DNA from: Ignavibacteria bacterium
GTDB taxonomy: Bacteria; Bacteroidota; Ignavibacteria; Kapaibacteriales; Kapaibacteriaceae
Assembly: GCA_016707005.1 (NCBI GenBank)
Contig: JADJIQ010000004.1
Coordinates: 1-64,000, forward strand
DNA: 64,000 nt
Reading direction: 5' to 3'
Part shown: positions 27,154 through 37,469 of the stretch, in pieces
Layout of the letters: the number at the start of each line of letters is the position of its first letter
Position numbering within the stretch: the first letter of the stretch is position 1
Notes under the pieces: generated by a model
Told to the model about the DNA's origin: nothing
Databases searched by the model: none
What the model saw: only the letters and a program-made list of their open reading frames with translations
Translations under genes and position numbers: made by a program

Positions 27154-30100
27154 ATGCCTAAACGTACTGACCTCAAAACGATCCTTGTCATCGGCTCCGG
27201 CCCCATCGTCATTGGCCAAGCCTGTGAATTCGATTACTCCGGTACGCAGGCCTGCAAGGTCCTGCGAGAAGAAGGATATCGTGTTGTGCTCATCAATTCG
27301 AATCCTGCAACGATCATGACGGATCCGGACGTGGCCGATGCTACCTACGTTGAACCGATCACACCGCAGTTCATCGAAGAGGTCATCAAGAACGAACGTC
27401 CGGATGCCATCCTCCCAACAATGGGTGGTCAGGTAGCCCTTAACGCTGCAGTTCAATTGCACGAGGCCGGCATCCTTGCCAAATACAACATTGAACTCAT
27501 CGGCTCCAAGATCGAATCGATCCACAAGGCAGAAGACCGCGAACTCTTCCTCAATGCGATGAAGAAGATTGGTATGGAAATGCCGAGAGGGGGCTTTGTG
27601 CACGAGTTCGAGGAAGGCATGAAGATGGTGGACGAGGTGGGCTTCCCAGCCATCATCCGTCCGTCCTTCACCCTCGGCGGTACCGGCGGCGGCATCGCCT
27701 ATAACCTCGAAGAGTATCGCGAGATGCTTCGCAACGGACTCGTTGCAAGCCCTATTCAGCGCGTACTTGTTGAAGAGAGCATCATTGGATGGAAAGAGTA
27801 TGAACTCGAAGTGATGCGAGACACCAAGGACAACGTGGTGATCATCTGTTCGATCGAAAATGTCGATCCGATGGGTGTCCATACGGGTGACTCGATCACG
27901 GTAGCCCCGGCGCAAACGCTTACCGACCGAGAATACCAACGCATGCGGGATGCTTCGTTGAAGATCATTCGTGAGATCGGTGTGGAGACCGGAGGATCGA
28001 ATATTCAGTTCGCCGTAAATCCGCAAGACGGACGCATGGTGGTCATTGAGATGAATCCGCGCGTATCGCGCAGCTCGGCTCTTGCATCAAAGGCAACGGG
28101 ATTCCCGATCGCAAAGATGGCGGCTAAACTAGCCGTAGGGTATACACTTGACGAGATCCTCAACGACATCACAAAGAAGACACCGGCGTGTTTCGAGCCG
28201 TCCATCGACTATGTAGTGGTGAAGATCCCGCGTTGGGACTTTGAGAAGTTCCATGAGGCCGATAATACACTTGGCATTCAGATGAAGTCGGTGGGTGAAG
28301 CCATGGCCTTTGGTCGCAACTTCAAAGAGGCACTTCAAAAGGCACTTCGTTCACTTGAACAGAAGCGATTCGGATTCGGATTCGATTCTCCGCACTATGC
28401 AGATCTCACACCGCTGGGCGAGGCCGAACTGGTACCATTGCGGTCGCGTCTGCGCAAACGTTCATCAACATCGATCTTCGACCTCTGTGATGCCCTGCGC
28501 GCGGGGATGAGTACGGAAGAGATCCACAGCCTCACGAAGTACGACCCATGGTTCCTTGAGCAGTGCAAGCAGATCGTCGATGAGGCCTTGGAACTTGTAC
28601 GTGAAGTGAAGAACGGACTTGCACTTCAAGCGATCACCGTGCCGCACATGAAGAAGCTGAAGCGCTACGGGTTCAGTGATTATCAGATCGCAACCATACT
28701 CGGAGTATCGGAATCGGCCGTCCGCGCCCAACGACTTCACATCGGCGTGCGTCCGGTCTACAAGACCGTTGACACCTGTGCAGCAGAGTTCGAATCGGAG
28801 ACGCCGTATCACTACTCGTGTTACGATACTGAGAACGAAGCCAAACCGTCGAAGAACAAGAAGGTCATCATTCTCGGAAGCGGACCCAACCGTATCGGCC
28901 AGGGTATCGAGTTCGACTATTGCTGTGTGCAGGGAGTGTTCGCTCTCAAGGCGATGGGGTACGAAGCGATCATGATCAATTGTAATCCGGAGACCGTGTC
29001 AACGGATTATGATACAACGAGCCGACTCTACTTTGAACCATTGACCTTCGAAGACGTGATGAACGTCATCGAACTGGAAGATCCCGATGGAGTGGTGATC
29101 ACCTTCGGTGGACAAACGCCGCTCAAACTCGCGCAGAAGCTTCATGAAGCCGGCGTGAAACTCATCGGTACATCGCCGGAAGGCATTGACCTTGCAGAGG
29201 ATCGTCAGCGCTTTGGTGATCTTCTTGCCCGACTCAGCATCCCATGTCCGCCGTGGGGGACAAGCGTCACCGAAGACGACGCAGTGGTCATCGCCGATCG
29301 CGTTGGCTATCCGGTCCTTGTTCGCCCGTCCTATGTGTTAGGGGGCAGGGCAATGCAGATCTGTTATCGCGAAGATTCTCTGCGCGAGTACATGCGCACA
29401 GCCATTGCGCAGGATCCAACACGTCCGGTCCTTATCGACCATTTCCTTGAGAATGCCCTTGAGTTCGACGTTGATGCTGTGAGCGACGGAGACATGGCGG
29501 TGATCGGTGGCATCATGCAGCACATCGAAGAAGCCGGTGTACACTCTGGCGATTCATCATGTGTTCTTCCGCCGTATAACATTGCGCCTGAGATCGTGGA
29601 CACCATGCGCGACTACGCCAAGCGCATGGCGCGTGAGCTGAACGTGATCGGTCTGCTCAATATTCAGTTCGCTGTCCAGAACGATATCGTCTACGTACTC
29701 GAGGTCAACCCGCGCGCTTCGCGCACCGTGCCCTTTGTGTCAAAGGCCACCGGAGTGCAGCTTGCGCAGATCGCAACACGTGTGATGGTCGGCACGAAGC
29801 TTGCTGACATCGAGATGAAGGAATTCAGCACAACGATGACTCGCACGGCCATCAAGGAGTCGGTCTTCCCATTCGCCAAGTTCCCGCATGCCAGTGTCTT
29901 CCTCGGACCCGAGATGCGTTCAACTGGCGAAGTGATGGGCATGGACAGCACGTTCGGAAGAGCCATCGTGAAGTCGCACATCTCTTCCGGGAATTCATTG
30001 CCCCTTACCGGAAATGTTTTCATCTCCCTTAGTGCCCACGACAAAACACCACGTGCCATCGAAACAGCGCAGGGATATCGTGATCTTGGATTTGCGATCC

Positions 30101-30417
30101 TAGCAACCAGTGGCACGGCTGCCTTCCTTCGTGAGCATGGTGTTGAGACTACCTCCGTTCTCAAGCACTACGAAGGTCGACCAAGTATCATCGATCAGAT
30201 CGCCAATGGTGACGTTCAGATCGTGATCAACACTCCGATCGGTGAGAGCGCTCGATACGATGAGGCCGTAATGGGTCGGACAGCGATGAAGTATAAGGTT
30301 CCGTTCTTCACAACCCTCGCTGCGGCCGAAGCGTCCTTGCATGGGATAAAGGCTCTGAGGCAGGAAACGTTCACGGCGGTATCGCTGCAGGACCACTATG
30401 CGTCGGCAAACGCCTGA
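27154..30417 (+). CDS. carB: Carbamoyl-phosphate synthase large subunit
   Basis: Synthesises carbamoyl phosphate from bicarbonate, ammonia (from the CarA glutaminase) and two ATP. The 1087 residues show the internal duplication: [17 protein letters not shown] at the start and [15 protein letters not shown] near residue 573, each leading an ATP-grasp half. A C-terminal MGS-like allosteric domain follows (from about residue 945). carA is not in this window. Linkage to pyrB points to the pyrimidine branch, although arginine synthesis may share it. Confidence 0.97.
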   Translation: MPKRTDLKTILVIGSGPIVIGQACEFDYSGTQACKVLREEGYRVVLINSNPATIMTDPDVADATYVEPITPQFIEEVIKNERPDAILPTMGGQVALNAAVQLHEAGILAKYNIELIGSKIESIHKAEDRELFLNAMKKIGMEMPRGGFVHEFEEGMKMVDEVGFPAIIRPSFTLGGTGGGIAYNLEEYREMLRNGLVASPIQRVLVEESIIGWKEYELEVMRDTKDNVVIICSIENVDPMGVHTGDSITVAPAQTLTDREYQRMRDASLKIIREIGVETGGSNIQFAVNPQDGRMVVIEMNPRVSRSSALASKATGFPIAKMAAKLAVGYTLDEILNDITKKTPACFEPSIDYVVVKIPRWDFEKFHEADNTLGIQMKSVGEAMAFGRNFKEALQKALRSLEQKRFGFGFDSPHYADLTPLGEAELVPLRSRLRKRSSTSIFDLCDALRAGMSTEEIHSLTKYDPWFLEQCKQIVDEALELVREVKNGLALQAITVPHMKKLKRYGFSDYQIATILGVSESAVRAQRLHIGVRPVYKTVDTCAAEFESETPYHYSCYDTENEAKPSKNKKVIILGSGPNRIGQGIEFDYCCVQGVFALKAMGYEAIMINCNPETVSTDYDTTSRLYFEPLTFEDVMNVIELEDPDGVVITFGGQTPLKLAQKLHEAGVKLIGTSPEGIDLAEDRQRFGDLLARLSIPCPPWGTSVTEDDAVVIADRVGYPVLVRPSYVLGGRAMQICYREDSLREYMRTAIAQDPTRPVLIDHFLENALEFDVDAVSDGDMAVIGGIMQHIEEAGVHSGDSSCVLPPYNIAPEIVDTMRDYAKRMARELNVIGLLNIQFAVQNDIVYVLEVNPRASRTVPFVSKATGVQLAQIATRVMVGTKLADIEMKEFSTTMTRTAIKESVFPFAKFPHASVFLGPEMRSTGEVMGMDSTFGRAIVKSHISSGNSLPLTGNVFISLSAHDKTPRAIETAQGYRDLGFAILATSGTAAFLREHGVETTSVLKHYEGRPSIIDQIANGDVQIVINTPIGESARYDEAVMGRTAMKYKVPFFTTLAAAEASLHGIKALRQETFTAVSLQDHYASANA

Positions 30418-31294
30418 CGTAGAGCGCATATGGACCGTGCTCGACCTCGTGAATTGGGGGACGGAGTACTTTGAGCGCAAGGGCGTGGATTCTCCGCGTT
30501 TGACCATTGAGCTCATGTTGTGTGATGTTCTCGACGTGCGCAGACTTCAGCTCTACACCGATCATGAACGCCCCCTAACAAAGGAGGAGCTCTCGGTGTT
30601 GCGGGCCTACGTCCGACGAAGGGCAGAACGTGAGCCGCTGCAGTACATCCTCGGAAAGGCCGACTTCTATGGTCTATCCTTTACCGTTGACCCCAATGTG
30701 CTTATTCCACGTCCCGAGACCGAGATCATCGTTGATCGTGCGATCCGTCTCCTCCGCGAGGTAGGGGGCTTGTCACCGCGTTGTTTGGATGTGGGAACCG
30801 GAAGCGGATGTATACCCGTCAGTATTGCCGTTCATGACCCTACATCGGTCTGGGTGGGTATTGATGTGCATAACGGCGCACTGGAGGTTGCCCGACGTAA
30901 TGCCGAGGCACATGCAGTGGGATCTCGAGTGACGTTCACAACGATGGATTTCCTTGCGGACCTACCGAGCGGTACATTCGACCTCATAACCATGAATCCG
31001 CCCTACATTCCGTTGGTTGAGATTCACGAGCTTGAGCCAGAGGTACGGGATCATGAGCCCCTTACCGCACTTACCGATGATCTCGACGGATTTACGTTCT
31101 ACCGTCGATTCGCAGCCGCAGCCCCGAAAATTCTATCACCAACAGGCACGGCATTCCTCGAGATAGGGTATGGTCAGAGTACAGAGATTCTTGCCCTGAT
31201 GACTGCCGGGGGGCTGCTTTGCACCATCATTGAGGACCTCGCCGGGATCCCTCGTGTGGCAAAGATCTCATGGGGCAGTGTTACAAAGTCGTAA
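30398..31294 (+). CDS. prmC: Peptide chain release factor N5-glutamine methyltransferase
   Basis: Methylates the GGQ glutamine of release factors RF1/RF2. The 298 residues comprise an N-terminal helical domain (about 1-85) and a SAM-binding Rossmann domain with [12 protein letters not shown] near residue 127. The substrate-binding NPPY motif is in [10 protein letters not shown] (about residue 199), and PRPETE precedes the SAM fold, as in PrmC/HemK. It overlaps the end of carB by 20 bases, indicating coupled translation. Confidence 0.93.
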   Translation: MRRQTPDVERIWTVLDLVNWGTEYFERKGVDSPRLTIELMLCDVLDVRRLQLYTDHERPLTKEELSVLRAYVRRRAEREPLQYILGKADFYGLSFTVDPNVLIPRPETEIIVDRAIRLLREVGGLSPRCLDVGTGSGCIPVSIAVHDPTSVWVGIDVHNGALEVARRNAEAHAVGSRVTFTTMDFLADLPSGTFDLITMNPPYIPLVEIHELEPEVRDHEPLTALTDDLDGFTFYRRFAAAAPKILSPTGTAFLEIGYGQSTEILALMTAGGLLCTIIEDLAGIPRVAKISWGSVTKS

Positions 31295-31383
31295 CTCAGA
31301 GTGTCTTACACCCTGAACGAAGCAGGCTTTTTTCGTAGATTCGACGTCTTCACGACGCGGCATTCAGACGGACGGTTGGAATT
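31295..31383 (+). promoter_or_regulatory. Spacer after prmC with a weak hairpin/T-run
   Basis: CCTG (31312-31315) and CAGG (31323-31326) can form a four-pair stem ahead of a T6 run (31328-31333), a weak terminator at best. The T-run continues into TTTTTTCG, which could instead serve as a poor -7 box for the STAS gene. I see nothing else here. Confidence 0.25.
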
Positions 31384-31743
31384 ATGACGGAAAACGAACA
31401 GATCACAGAACGACTGGTTGACGAGACCCTGATCGTAGCACTTTCAGGTCAATTCACCGGGGGTGAGGAGTCGGAAGCTTTTCAGACAGTGCTTCAACGC
31501 GCCTTGGTGAACGGCAGCAAGACGGTGGTGGTGGACTTGGAACGTGTGGCCTATATCAACTCGTCGTTTATCGGCGGTTTGCTTGCGGCTCATACGTCCA
31601 TCAGCAGGAAAGGGGGAGCGATCGTGTTATGTAATGTGCCTGAGGCATTACAGCAGATCCTCCATGTGACGAGACTGGACAATGTTTTCGACTCGTATTC
31701 GAGTGTAGACGAAGCACTCGATGCGCACAACAACGATCAATAA
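31384..31743 (+). CDS. STAS-domain (anti-sigma-factor antagonist-like) protein
   Basis: Single-domain STAS protein of 119 residues, related to SpoIIAA/RsbV. The strand-helix pattern VDLERVAYINSSFIGGLLAAH contains the Ser-Ser pair at the position phosphorylated by RsbW/SpoIIAB-type kinases, although the usual preceding Asp is Asn here. No partner kinase or phosphatase gene is in the window. It lies 29 bases before exbB on the same strand. Its link to the TonB system is only positional. Confidence 0.82.
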   Translation: MTENEQITERLVDETLIVALSGQFTGGEESEAFQTVLQRALVNGSKTVVVDLERVAYINSSFIGGLLAAHTSISRKGGAIVLCNVPEALQQILHVTRLDNVFDSYSSVDEALDAHNNDQ

Positions 31744-31772
31744 CACTATTCTGTTTCCTTGAAGGGTGACGT

Positions 31773-32567
31773 ATGAAGAACATGACGAACACGATCATTC
31801 TGGTAGCCTGCGTAATTGCGGCCTACGCTGTGTTCTACCTCGTACTCGGTGCTGAAGGCAACTTCACAGACCCGAAGACACAAGTGGTGGACATGCACCT
31901 CCCGCAGAACGCAATGGGCATGATCTTTACCGGTGGTCCGCTCGTGGGTCTGCTTATCGCCTGTATTCTCATAGCTCTCACCTTTACGGTTGAGCGTTTC
32001 CTTTCCATCGGCAAGGCCGGCGGCAAGGGGAACATGCACACCTTCACGCAGGAGATCGTTGGGAACGTTGCTAAGGGCAACTACAGCGCAGCTCTTGCGG
32101 CATGTGACAACCAACGCGGTTCGCTCGCCAATGTTCTTCGTGCTGCCGTTGAGCGCTTCAAGACCGTTGAGAACGATCCAACACTGAACGCCGATCAGAA
32201 GCTCCAAGAAACACAGCGTGTTATCGACGAGAACATGAACCTCGAGACACCGCTTCTTGAGAAGAATCTTGCAATGCTTTCAACCATTGCTTCGGTTTCT
32301 ACGATGATCGGTCTGCTCGGAACAACCGTTGGTATGATCCGTGCCTTCCAAGCCCTTGGTGCTGCCGGTACCGTTTCGGCTCAGCAGCTCTCCATCGGTA
32401 TCTCCGAAGCTCTCTACAACACGGCGGGTGGTCTTATCGCCGCTGTTCTGTCCATCATCTTCTTCAACTTCTTCACAACGAAGGTTGACGATTTCACGTA
32501 TCAAATGGATGAAGCCATCCTTGATCTGATGGAAACGCTTTCCATCCGCACCGGCACGAAGGCCTGA
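31773..32567 (+). CDS. exbB: MotA/TolQ/ExbB proton-channel protein
   Basis: Inner-membrane proton-channel subunit that energises TonB, 264 residues. One helix at the N-terminus, one near residue 55-75 and a pair in the C-terminal half surround the conserved core STMIGLLGTTVGMIRAFQALG and ISEALYNTAGGLIAAVLSI. It leads a set exbB-exbD-exbD-tonB. A TolQ role cannot be excluded from sequence, but the gene order with TonB favours ExbB. Confidence 0.9.
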   Translation: MKNMTNTIILVACVIAAYAVFYLVLGAEGNFTDPKTQVVDMHLPQNAMGMIFTGGPLVGLLIACILIALTFTVERFLSIGKAGGKGNMHTFTQEIVGNVAKGNYSAALAACDNQRGSLANVLRAAVERFKTVENDPTLNADQKLQETQRVIDENMNLETPLLEKNLAMLSTIASVSTMIGLLGTTVGMIRAFQALGAAGTVSAQQLSIGISEALYNTAGGLIAAVLSIIFFNFFTTKVDDFTYQMDEAILDLMETLSIRTGTKA

Positions 32568-32591
32568 TCTAATCACCGGTAGGGAATAATC

Positions 32592-33116
32592 ATGTCGAAG
32601 ATCAAGAAGAAGCGCGTTGGCTTTGTGTTGGACATGACGCCGTTGGTGGACATCACGTTCCTCCTTCTGACGTTCTTCATGTTCACAGCAAAGTTCAAGA
32701 GCGAATCAGAAAATCAGAATAAGGTCGAGATCAAACGACCACAGACGCAGTCCGATACAGCCAAGCTTGCCGACAAGGATCTTGTGATGATCAAGATCGG
32801 TGTTGATTCGGTTGTGAAGGACACAGCGTTCTACGTGTCGATGATCAACGAGCAGGATATCATCGCTCTCCGTGCTGCTATGCGCGAAGCGAAGTTCCCG
32901 GATGTTGACGAGAAGACCACGGTGTATAAGATCAAGGACACCGTCTGGCTAGGCACTGTTGTTGAGAAGTGCCGTATCGTGAACCCGAGAGCATCCTTTG
33001 CTGTAGATGCAGATCGCCGCCTCCGGTATCGGTGGGTGGAGATGGCTATGAACGAGATGCGCAAAAAACGCGCTACCACGTTCAACTTCGTCACGGAGAA
33101 GAAGACGGGATTGTGA
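32592..33116 (+). CDS. exbD: ExbD/TolR-family biopolymer transport protein (first copy)
   Basis: Single-span protein with the proton-path Asp in DMTPLVDITFLLLTFFMF (about residues 14-31), then a periplasmic domain. The 174-residue length exceeds classical ExbD (about 140), with a basic C-terminal region (MRKKRATTFNF). Two different ExbD genes in tandem are usual in Bacteroidota TonB loci. Confidence 0.88.
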   Translation: MSKIKKKRVGFVLDMTPLVDITFLLLTFFMFTAKFKSESENQNKVEIKRPQTQSDTAKLADKDLVMIKIGVDSVVKDTAFYVSMINEQDIIALRAAMREAKFPDVDEKTTVYKIKDTVWLGTVVEKCRIVNPRASFAVDADRRLRYRWVEMAMNEMRKKRATTFNFVTEKKTGL

Positions 33117-33194
33117 TCTACGCCTAACGGGTAGTAACACTTTCCCACGTTCCATCCTCTCTATTCTAGAACGAACCGAACTACAGGTGTCCTC

Positions 33195-33743
33195 ATGGCA
33201 GGTGGTGGTGAATTAGGCGGCGGACAAAAACAACGACGCGGCAAACAGGGCAAGCGGAAGGCAAAGAAACGTCTCGGGTTTCGTCTCGATATGACGCCAC
33301 TCGTGGATATCACGTTCTTGCTTCTCACGTTCTTCATGCTCACAACGTCGATGATCACGCCGCAAACGATGGAAATGAACGTTCCACCGGAATTGGACGT
33401 CCCAATCGAGGTGAAACAATCCGAGCTTCTTACCATCCGCGTCCGCGAGGATGGCAAGATGTTCTATAACATGGGTATGGATGCCCCGGAGAAGATCACG
33501 ATCAAGGGGCTTAAAAAGGTTGTTGTGGACCAAAACGTGACGCTGAAGAACCGCTGTATCGTGGTTCTAAAAGGTTCAGGCGAAGCCCCCTACGGTCAAG
33601 TTGTTCAGATCCTCGACGAGCTGAATGCCGCCGAGCCGGACATCATCGAAGGTCTTAAACGCATCGGTATCAACGAACGCAAGCGCAAGTTCACGGTTTC
33701 ACCGTATGAGGCGAAGGACGCCGAGGAGCTGAAGGGACTATGA
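33195..33743 (+). CDS. exbD: ExbD/TolR-family biopolymer transport protein (second copy)
   Basis: 182 residues. A basic cytoplasmic N-terminus (KQRRGKQGKRKAKKRLG) precedes the membrane helix with the same RLDMTPLVDITFLLLTFFML core as the first copy. The periplasmic half differs (ILDELNAAEPDIIEGLKRIG). The stop overlaps the tonB ATG (ATGA). The two copies probably form a heteromeric ExbD pair, an inference from the tandem arrangement. Confidence 0.88.
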   Translation: MAGGGELGGGQKQRRGKQGKRKAKKRLGFRLDMTPLVDITFLLLTFFMLTTSMITPQTMEMNVPPELDVPIEVKQSELLTIRVREDGKMFYNMGMDAPEKITIKGLKKVVVDQNVTLKNRCIVVLKGSGEAPYGQVVQILDELNAAEPDIIEGLKRIGINERKRKFTVSPYEAKDAEELKGL

Positions 33744-34519
33744 GCACCACAGCAACACTCCAACAGCCGCTAGAGGCACTCCGTTACGGTGCTACCGAAC
33801 TTAAGCGCGTTATTGAAGCGAACACGAAGCGTGCATTCTTGGTGACGCTTGCGCTTTTACTCTTGATCACTCTCTATGTGTTTGCAGCGCCACTGATCGA
33901 AAACTGGCTTTTCCCACCACCGAACGTGGTGAAGGTGAAACTGGCCCGTGTATCCTTAGATAATCTGCCGCCTCCACAATCGCAGAACGAAGACGTACCG
34001 CCTCCACCTCCGCCAACAGCCGCTCCTGCCGGTCCGGCTGCACGTGCAGGTACTCCGGTTGCTGTACCTGATGCAGAACTGGCTCCGGATGCAAAGGACT
34101 TTGCCAATACCGATGAGATCAACCGTGCTTCAGCCGTTGGCGGAAGCGGGGAGGATAATGGCGGATTTGCAGACAACATCGGCGAAGGTGTTCAGATCGC
34201 TGCTCGCGAACCGGAACCCGACATTGAGGACTTTGTCTCGGTGGAAAAGGAACCGTCGTACGACGAAGGCAGCTTGGCGCGACGTGTGAAGTATCCGGAA
34301 ATGGCACGACGAAACGGCATCGAAGGAATCGTTCTTGTAGGTGCCCTCATTGGCAAGGATGGCCGTATCGAGAATATCAAGGTTATTGAGTCTGACAACG
34401 AGATCCTAGACGAAGCCGCTGTGAAAGCTGTTCGCGAGACATCGTTCACTCCAGCGCAGCAAAACGGTCAAGCCGTTCGTGTGTGGGCTCGCGTGCCTAT
34501 CCGATTCACTCTGCGGTAA
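33740..34519 (+). CDS. tonB: TonB energy transducer
   Basis: Couples the ExbBD proton flow to outer-membrane receptors. The 259 residues comprise a cytoplasmic N-terminus, one membrane helix (FLVTLALLLLITLYVFAAP, about residues 33-51), a Pro-rich periplasmic segment (PPPQSQNEDVPPPPPP) and the C-terminal TonB domain (KYPEMARRNGIEGIVLVGALI ... FTPAQQNGQAVRVWARVPIRFTL). A paralogue of the C-terminal domain is at 63308. Confidence 0.92.
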   Translation: MSTTATLQQPLEALRYGATELKRVIEANTKRAFLVTLALLLLITLYVFAAPLIENWLFPPPNVVKVKLARVSLDNLPPPQSQNEDVPPPPPPTAAPAGPAARAGTPVAVPDAELAPDAKDFANTDEINRASAVGGSGEDNGGFADNIGEGVQIAAREPEPDIEDFVSVEKEPSYDEGSLARRVKYPEMARRNGIEGIVLVGALIGKDGRIENIKVIESDNEILDEAAVKAVRETSFTPAQQNGQAVRVWARVPIRFTLR

Positions 34520-34537
34520 TCCACCGCTTTCGAAACA

Positions 34538-34729
34538 ATGCATGTCATCAATATCGCCGTCAGGGTTCTTGTTCTCCTTCTGGGAGGCTTGATCCTTGCC
34601 GGCGTTCCTCCTTTCGGGGTATTGGACTCGCCACTCCAAGAAGTCTTTGGGTCAATCGTCGTATTGTTTGGTCTGTTTCGCCTCGTGTCATACTTCAGTC
34701 AGCGAAAGAACCAAGACGATGAAGAGTAA
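34538..34729 (+). CDS. Small two-helix membrane protein of unknown function
   Basis: 63 residues with two hydrophobic segments (VRVLVLLLGGLILAGVP and VFGSIVVLFGLFRLVSYF) and a charged C-terminus (QRKNQDDEE). It begins 18 bases after tonB and its end overlaps the start of the PstS-like gene by 11 bases, so it is a real member of the operon. I do not recognise a family. Position suggests a small accessory of the TonB/PstS-like complex. Confidence 0.72.
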   Translation: MHVINIAVRVLVLLLGGLILAGVPPFGVLDSPLQEVFGSIVVLFGLFRLVSYFSQRKNQDDEE

Positions 34730-35663
34730 CATCCATACATCAGTAGTTCTGTCAGCGATACTTGCCATTGGTCTGGTATCATGTTCAGACACGGCTCAAA
34801 AAGAAGCATCTCAGACGGAAACTGCGCTGGCGGGGACGATATCCGTTTCCGTTGATCCGGAGATCATCGGGATTCTTGGATCAGCAAAGGGTTTGTATGA
34901 CAAGGCTCATCCAAACGCCTCCGTGACTCTTGTGGGTGCTAATGTTCATTCAACGATGGACAGAATGCTCAATCATCAGGAGCGCATTGCGATCATCGCA
35001 CGCGACTATACTCCGTCGGAAGACAGTGCCATTGCGAATGATCCCGGTGATACACTCCCAAGAACTCTACTCGGCAGGGACGCCTTGGTGTTCTTTGTTG
35101 CAAAGGACTTTCCATACGACACGATGAACTCCGATCATATCCGGCAGTGGCTTGGAGGAGAGAGCGGAGTAAAGGTGTCTTACCCGAAACTTGCGTCAGA
35201 TCCCACATTCATCATCTCCGGTGATGCATCAGGGTCCATCTACGGCAACATTGTGAACGTTGTTCTCGGAAAGAAGAAGTTGCCGTCTCGCCAACGAATC
35301 GCATCCGTGCCCGATCATGACAGTGTTGTTCGTGCCGTTCAATCTGTGCGTGGTTCCATCGGCGTCGGGTATATGTCGCAGGTTCTTCGTGATACGTCGG
35401 TTAAGCCCCTTCGATTGAGTTATACAAATGCCGACGGATCACATGAATGGCCTAAGCCCGTGCATCTGTCCTACCTCATCATGGGGAAATATCCATTCCC
35501 GGTTCCGATCTGGGTATACCTGCGTGATCTTCCGAATCAATACAATCTTCCATCCGGCTTCATGCAGTACATGACGCGGAATGGTGATGCTCTCAAAACT
35601 CTCTTTGCGGCCGGTATCGAACCAGCGTACGCAAAGTTCTCCCTTACAATGCCAGAAGAATGA
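34719..35663 (+). CDS. PstS-like periplasmic phosphate-binding lipoprotein
   Basis: 314 residues from ATG 34719. The lipoprotein signal ends at the lipobox LVSC. The body follows the PstS/PBP-like fold: TISVSVDPEI..., LGRDALVFFVAKDFPYDTM near residue 110, the anion-binding-like loop SGDASGSIYGN, and a GSIGVGYMSQV strand. No PstC, PstA or PstB genes are nearby. It is embedded between tonB and a TPR gene with overlaps on both sides, a context seen repeatedly in Bacteroidota TonB loci. It may sense or hand over an anion rather than serve a classical Pst importer. Confidence 0.72.
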   Translation: MKSNIHTSVVLSAILAIGLVSCSDTAQKEASQTETALAGTISVSVDPEIIGILGSAKGLYDKAHPNASVTLVGANVHSTMDRMLNHQERIAIIARDYTPSEDSAIANDPGDTLPRTLLGRDALVFFVAKDFPYDTMNSDHIRQWLGGESGVKVSYPKLASDPTFIISGDASGSIYGNIVNVVLGKKKLPSRQRIASVPDHDSVVRAVQSVRGSIGVGYMSQVLRDTSVKPLRLSYTNADGSHEWPKPVHLSYLIMGKYPFPVPIWVYLRDLPNQYNLPSGFMQYMTRNGDALKTLFAAGIEPAYAKFSLTMPEE

Positions 35664-37390
35664 TCACCCACATCAACACCACCATGCGTACGCTTCTCAT
35701 TGCGATCCTCGTACTCGGCTATGCCGCAGTTGCCAGTGCTAATGACTTCAATACAGCCAAAAAGGCTGCAGAAGAGGGCAATTGGGTACAGGCCGCCGAT
35801 CATATTCGGAAGGCGATCGACAAGAACCCACAGGATATGCCAACAGTGGCACTTGCTGCAAAGATCTATTTGGAACTCGACATCCATGACACGGCGCTGA
35901 CCTATGCTCGCCGTGTGTATGAAGACGATGATGATGAGAAGGAAAATGTGCTTCTATATTCACAGGCACTCACCGAGACATCGCAAGCACCCGCCGCAAG
36001 TCCGATCCTACGAAAGTACCTTCGGAAGAAGGATGATGTGGACGTTACGCTTGCTCTTGTGAATGCCCTTGTTGCCGCAGATTCCATGAAGGCTGCAGAA
36101 CTTGTGGCCACTACGGCCCGAGACAAACATTCAAAGAGTCCGGCTGCATACTTGGCACTTGGGAACATCTACTTCAACTCCAAGCCAATTCCTGTCTTTG
36201 AACTTGCGGTCCAGAATTACGACAAGGCACTTGAACTAGATCCGAATCAGGTAACCGCACACTTCAACCTTGCCATCTGTTTCTGGCGCATGGGCAATCG
36301 GGAAACAGACAATGATCTGGCCAACGAGTATTTCTCTCGTTCACTTCGCGAATGGGATCAGGTAACAAAACTTGATCCTAAGAATGCTCGTGCTTGGTAT
36401 GAAGAGGGGAAGATCCTCTATTTGGCAGGCAAGTATTCTGCGGCTACAACAGCACTCAAGACCTATCGTGAGTTACGTCCACTCGGAACGGGTGAGATCA
36501 TGGCCTCGTGGTACCTCGGCGAGTCTCTCTTCAAACAGAATATGTGCGATTCAGCGAAGCAACATCTTGAAGATGCCGCATCCAGGATCGATTCTCTCAA
36601 GCCAAAGGTGTCTTTGATGATGGCCAAATGCAACTTCATGGCCAAGCAGTGGAAGGCATCTGTAGAATATTACAAGGCTGCACTTCCGATCAAGGCGAGA
36701 TGGGATAATGTTGACTACTGGTACTTTGGTGTGGCTGCAGTTGTAGCAGGCGATACGGCAATGGCGATCAATGTGATGGCCGAAGCAGCTGACAGGGACC
36801 CAAAGCAATGTACCTTCATGTTCCGTTATGCTGTGCTGATGCAGGGCCGGTACATGTATGCCCGTTCGAACGAGATCTTCCGTAAGCGTCTGGCAAATTG
36901 CTCCGACTCGCTTGATGCGAAGATCCATGTCTTCATCGGCAATAACTTCTATGCCGATAGCCTCGTGGATAGCGCAGTTGCCTCCTACGAGCGCTCCTTG
37001 GGTGTGAACCCGAAGTACATGTATGCCACGCTCCGACTCGGTGAGACTCTCCTGGCCAAGGGTGATGTTGTAAGGGGGCCGGAGCTCCTCAATACCGTGA
37101 TCGAGAATGGAAAGACCAGCACAAGTGCGGATGATAAACGGTACGCCGTTGGAGCTATCATTCGACTCAATGGTCAGGATATCGGCGACAAGAAGTGGCA
37201 GGCCATCGTGGATCGCAGTAAGATCGGTACCGAACTCGATCCCAAGAGTGTTGGCTCCTGGATCTACCTCGGGTTTGGCTATCAGGGTCTGCAGGACGTG
37301 GAAAATGCCAAAAAGGCCTACCGCGAGGTCCTTAAGCTTGATCCGAACAACGAAACCGCGAAAAAGAACCTCAAGGCGCTTGGTGCTTGA
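35660..37390 (+). CDS. Secreted tetratricopeptide-repeat protein
   Basis: Up to 576 residues. ATG 35660 overlaps the preceding stop (ATGA), but ATG 35684 gives a cleaner signal peptide (MRTLLIAILVLGYAAVASA) and may be the true start. At least eight TPR-like helix pairs follow (for example FELAVQNYDKALELDPNQVTAHF and AKKAYREVLKLDPNNETAKK). It probably acts as a periplasmic scaffold with the upstream TonB/PstS-like proteins. It is last in that operon; a new promoter follows 15 bases later. Confidence 0.82.
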   Translation: MITHINTTMRTLLIAILVLGYAAVASANDFNTAKKAAEEGNWVQAADHIRKAIDKNPQDMPTVALAAKIYLELDIHDTALTYARRVYEDDDDEKENVLLYSQALTETSQAPAASPILRKYLRKKDDVDVTLALVNALVAADSMKAAELVATTARDKHSKSPAAYLALGNIYFNSKPIPVFELAVQNYDKALELDPNQVTAHFNLAICFWRMGNRETDNDLANEYFSRSLREWDQVTKLDPKNARAWYEEGKILYLAGKYSAATTALKTYRELRPLGTGEIMASWYLGESLFKQNMCDSAKQHLEDAASRIDSLKPKVSLMMAKCNFMAKQWKASVEYYKAALPIKARWDNVDYWYFGVAAVVAGDTAMAINVMAEAADRDPKQCTFMFRYAVLMQGRYMYARSNEIFRKRLANCSDSLDAKIHVFIGNNFYADSLVDSAVASYERSLGVNPKYMYATLRLGETLLAKGDVVRGPELLNTVIENGKTSTSADDKRYAVGAIIRLNGQDIGDKKWQAIVDRSKIGTELDPKSVGSWIYLGFGYQGLQDVENAKKAYREVLKLDPNNETAKKNLKALGA

Positions 37391-37404
37391 CGATGTGGAC
37401 AAGG

Positions 37405-37436
37405 TTTGTAAAAATCGTCTAAGTGCCGTATTTTCG
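37405..37436 (+). promoter_or_regulatory. Promoter TTTG-N20-TATTTTCG for the yceD-rpmF-fab operon
   Basis: TTTG (37405-37408) and TATTTTCG (37429-37436) with a 20-base spacer are the best match in the window to the FCB sigma consensus. The start codon is 33 bases after the -7 box. TGTGGACAA, one mismatch from a DnaA box, lies about six bases upstream of the -33. Confidence 0.75.
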
Positions 37437-37469
37437 TAGTCTTGTCAACATTGGACCCGCCTGAATACC

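Noticed and set aside
34719..35663. Complete phosphate (Pst) transport operon
   Set aside because: Only a PstS-like binding protein is present; pstC, pstA, pstB and phoU are absent from both sides.
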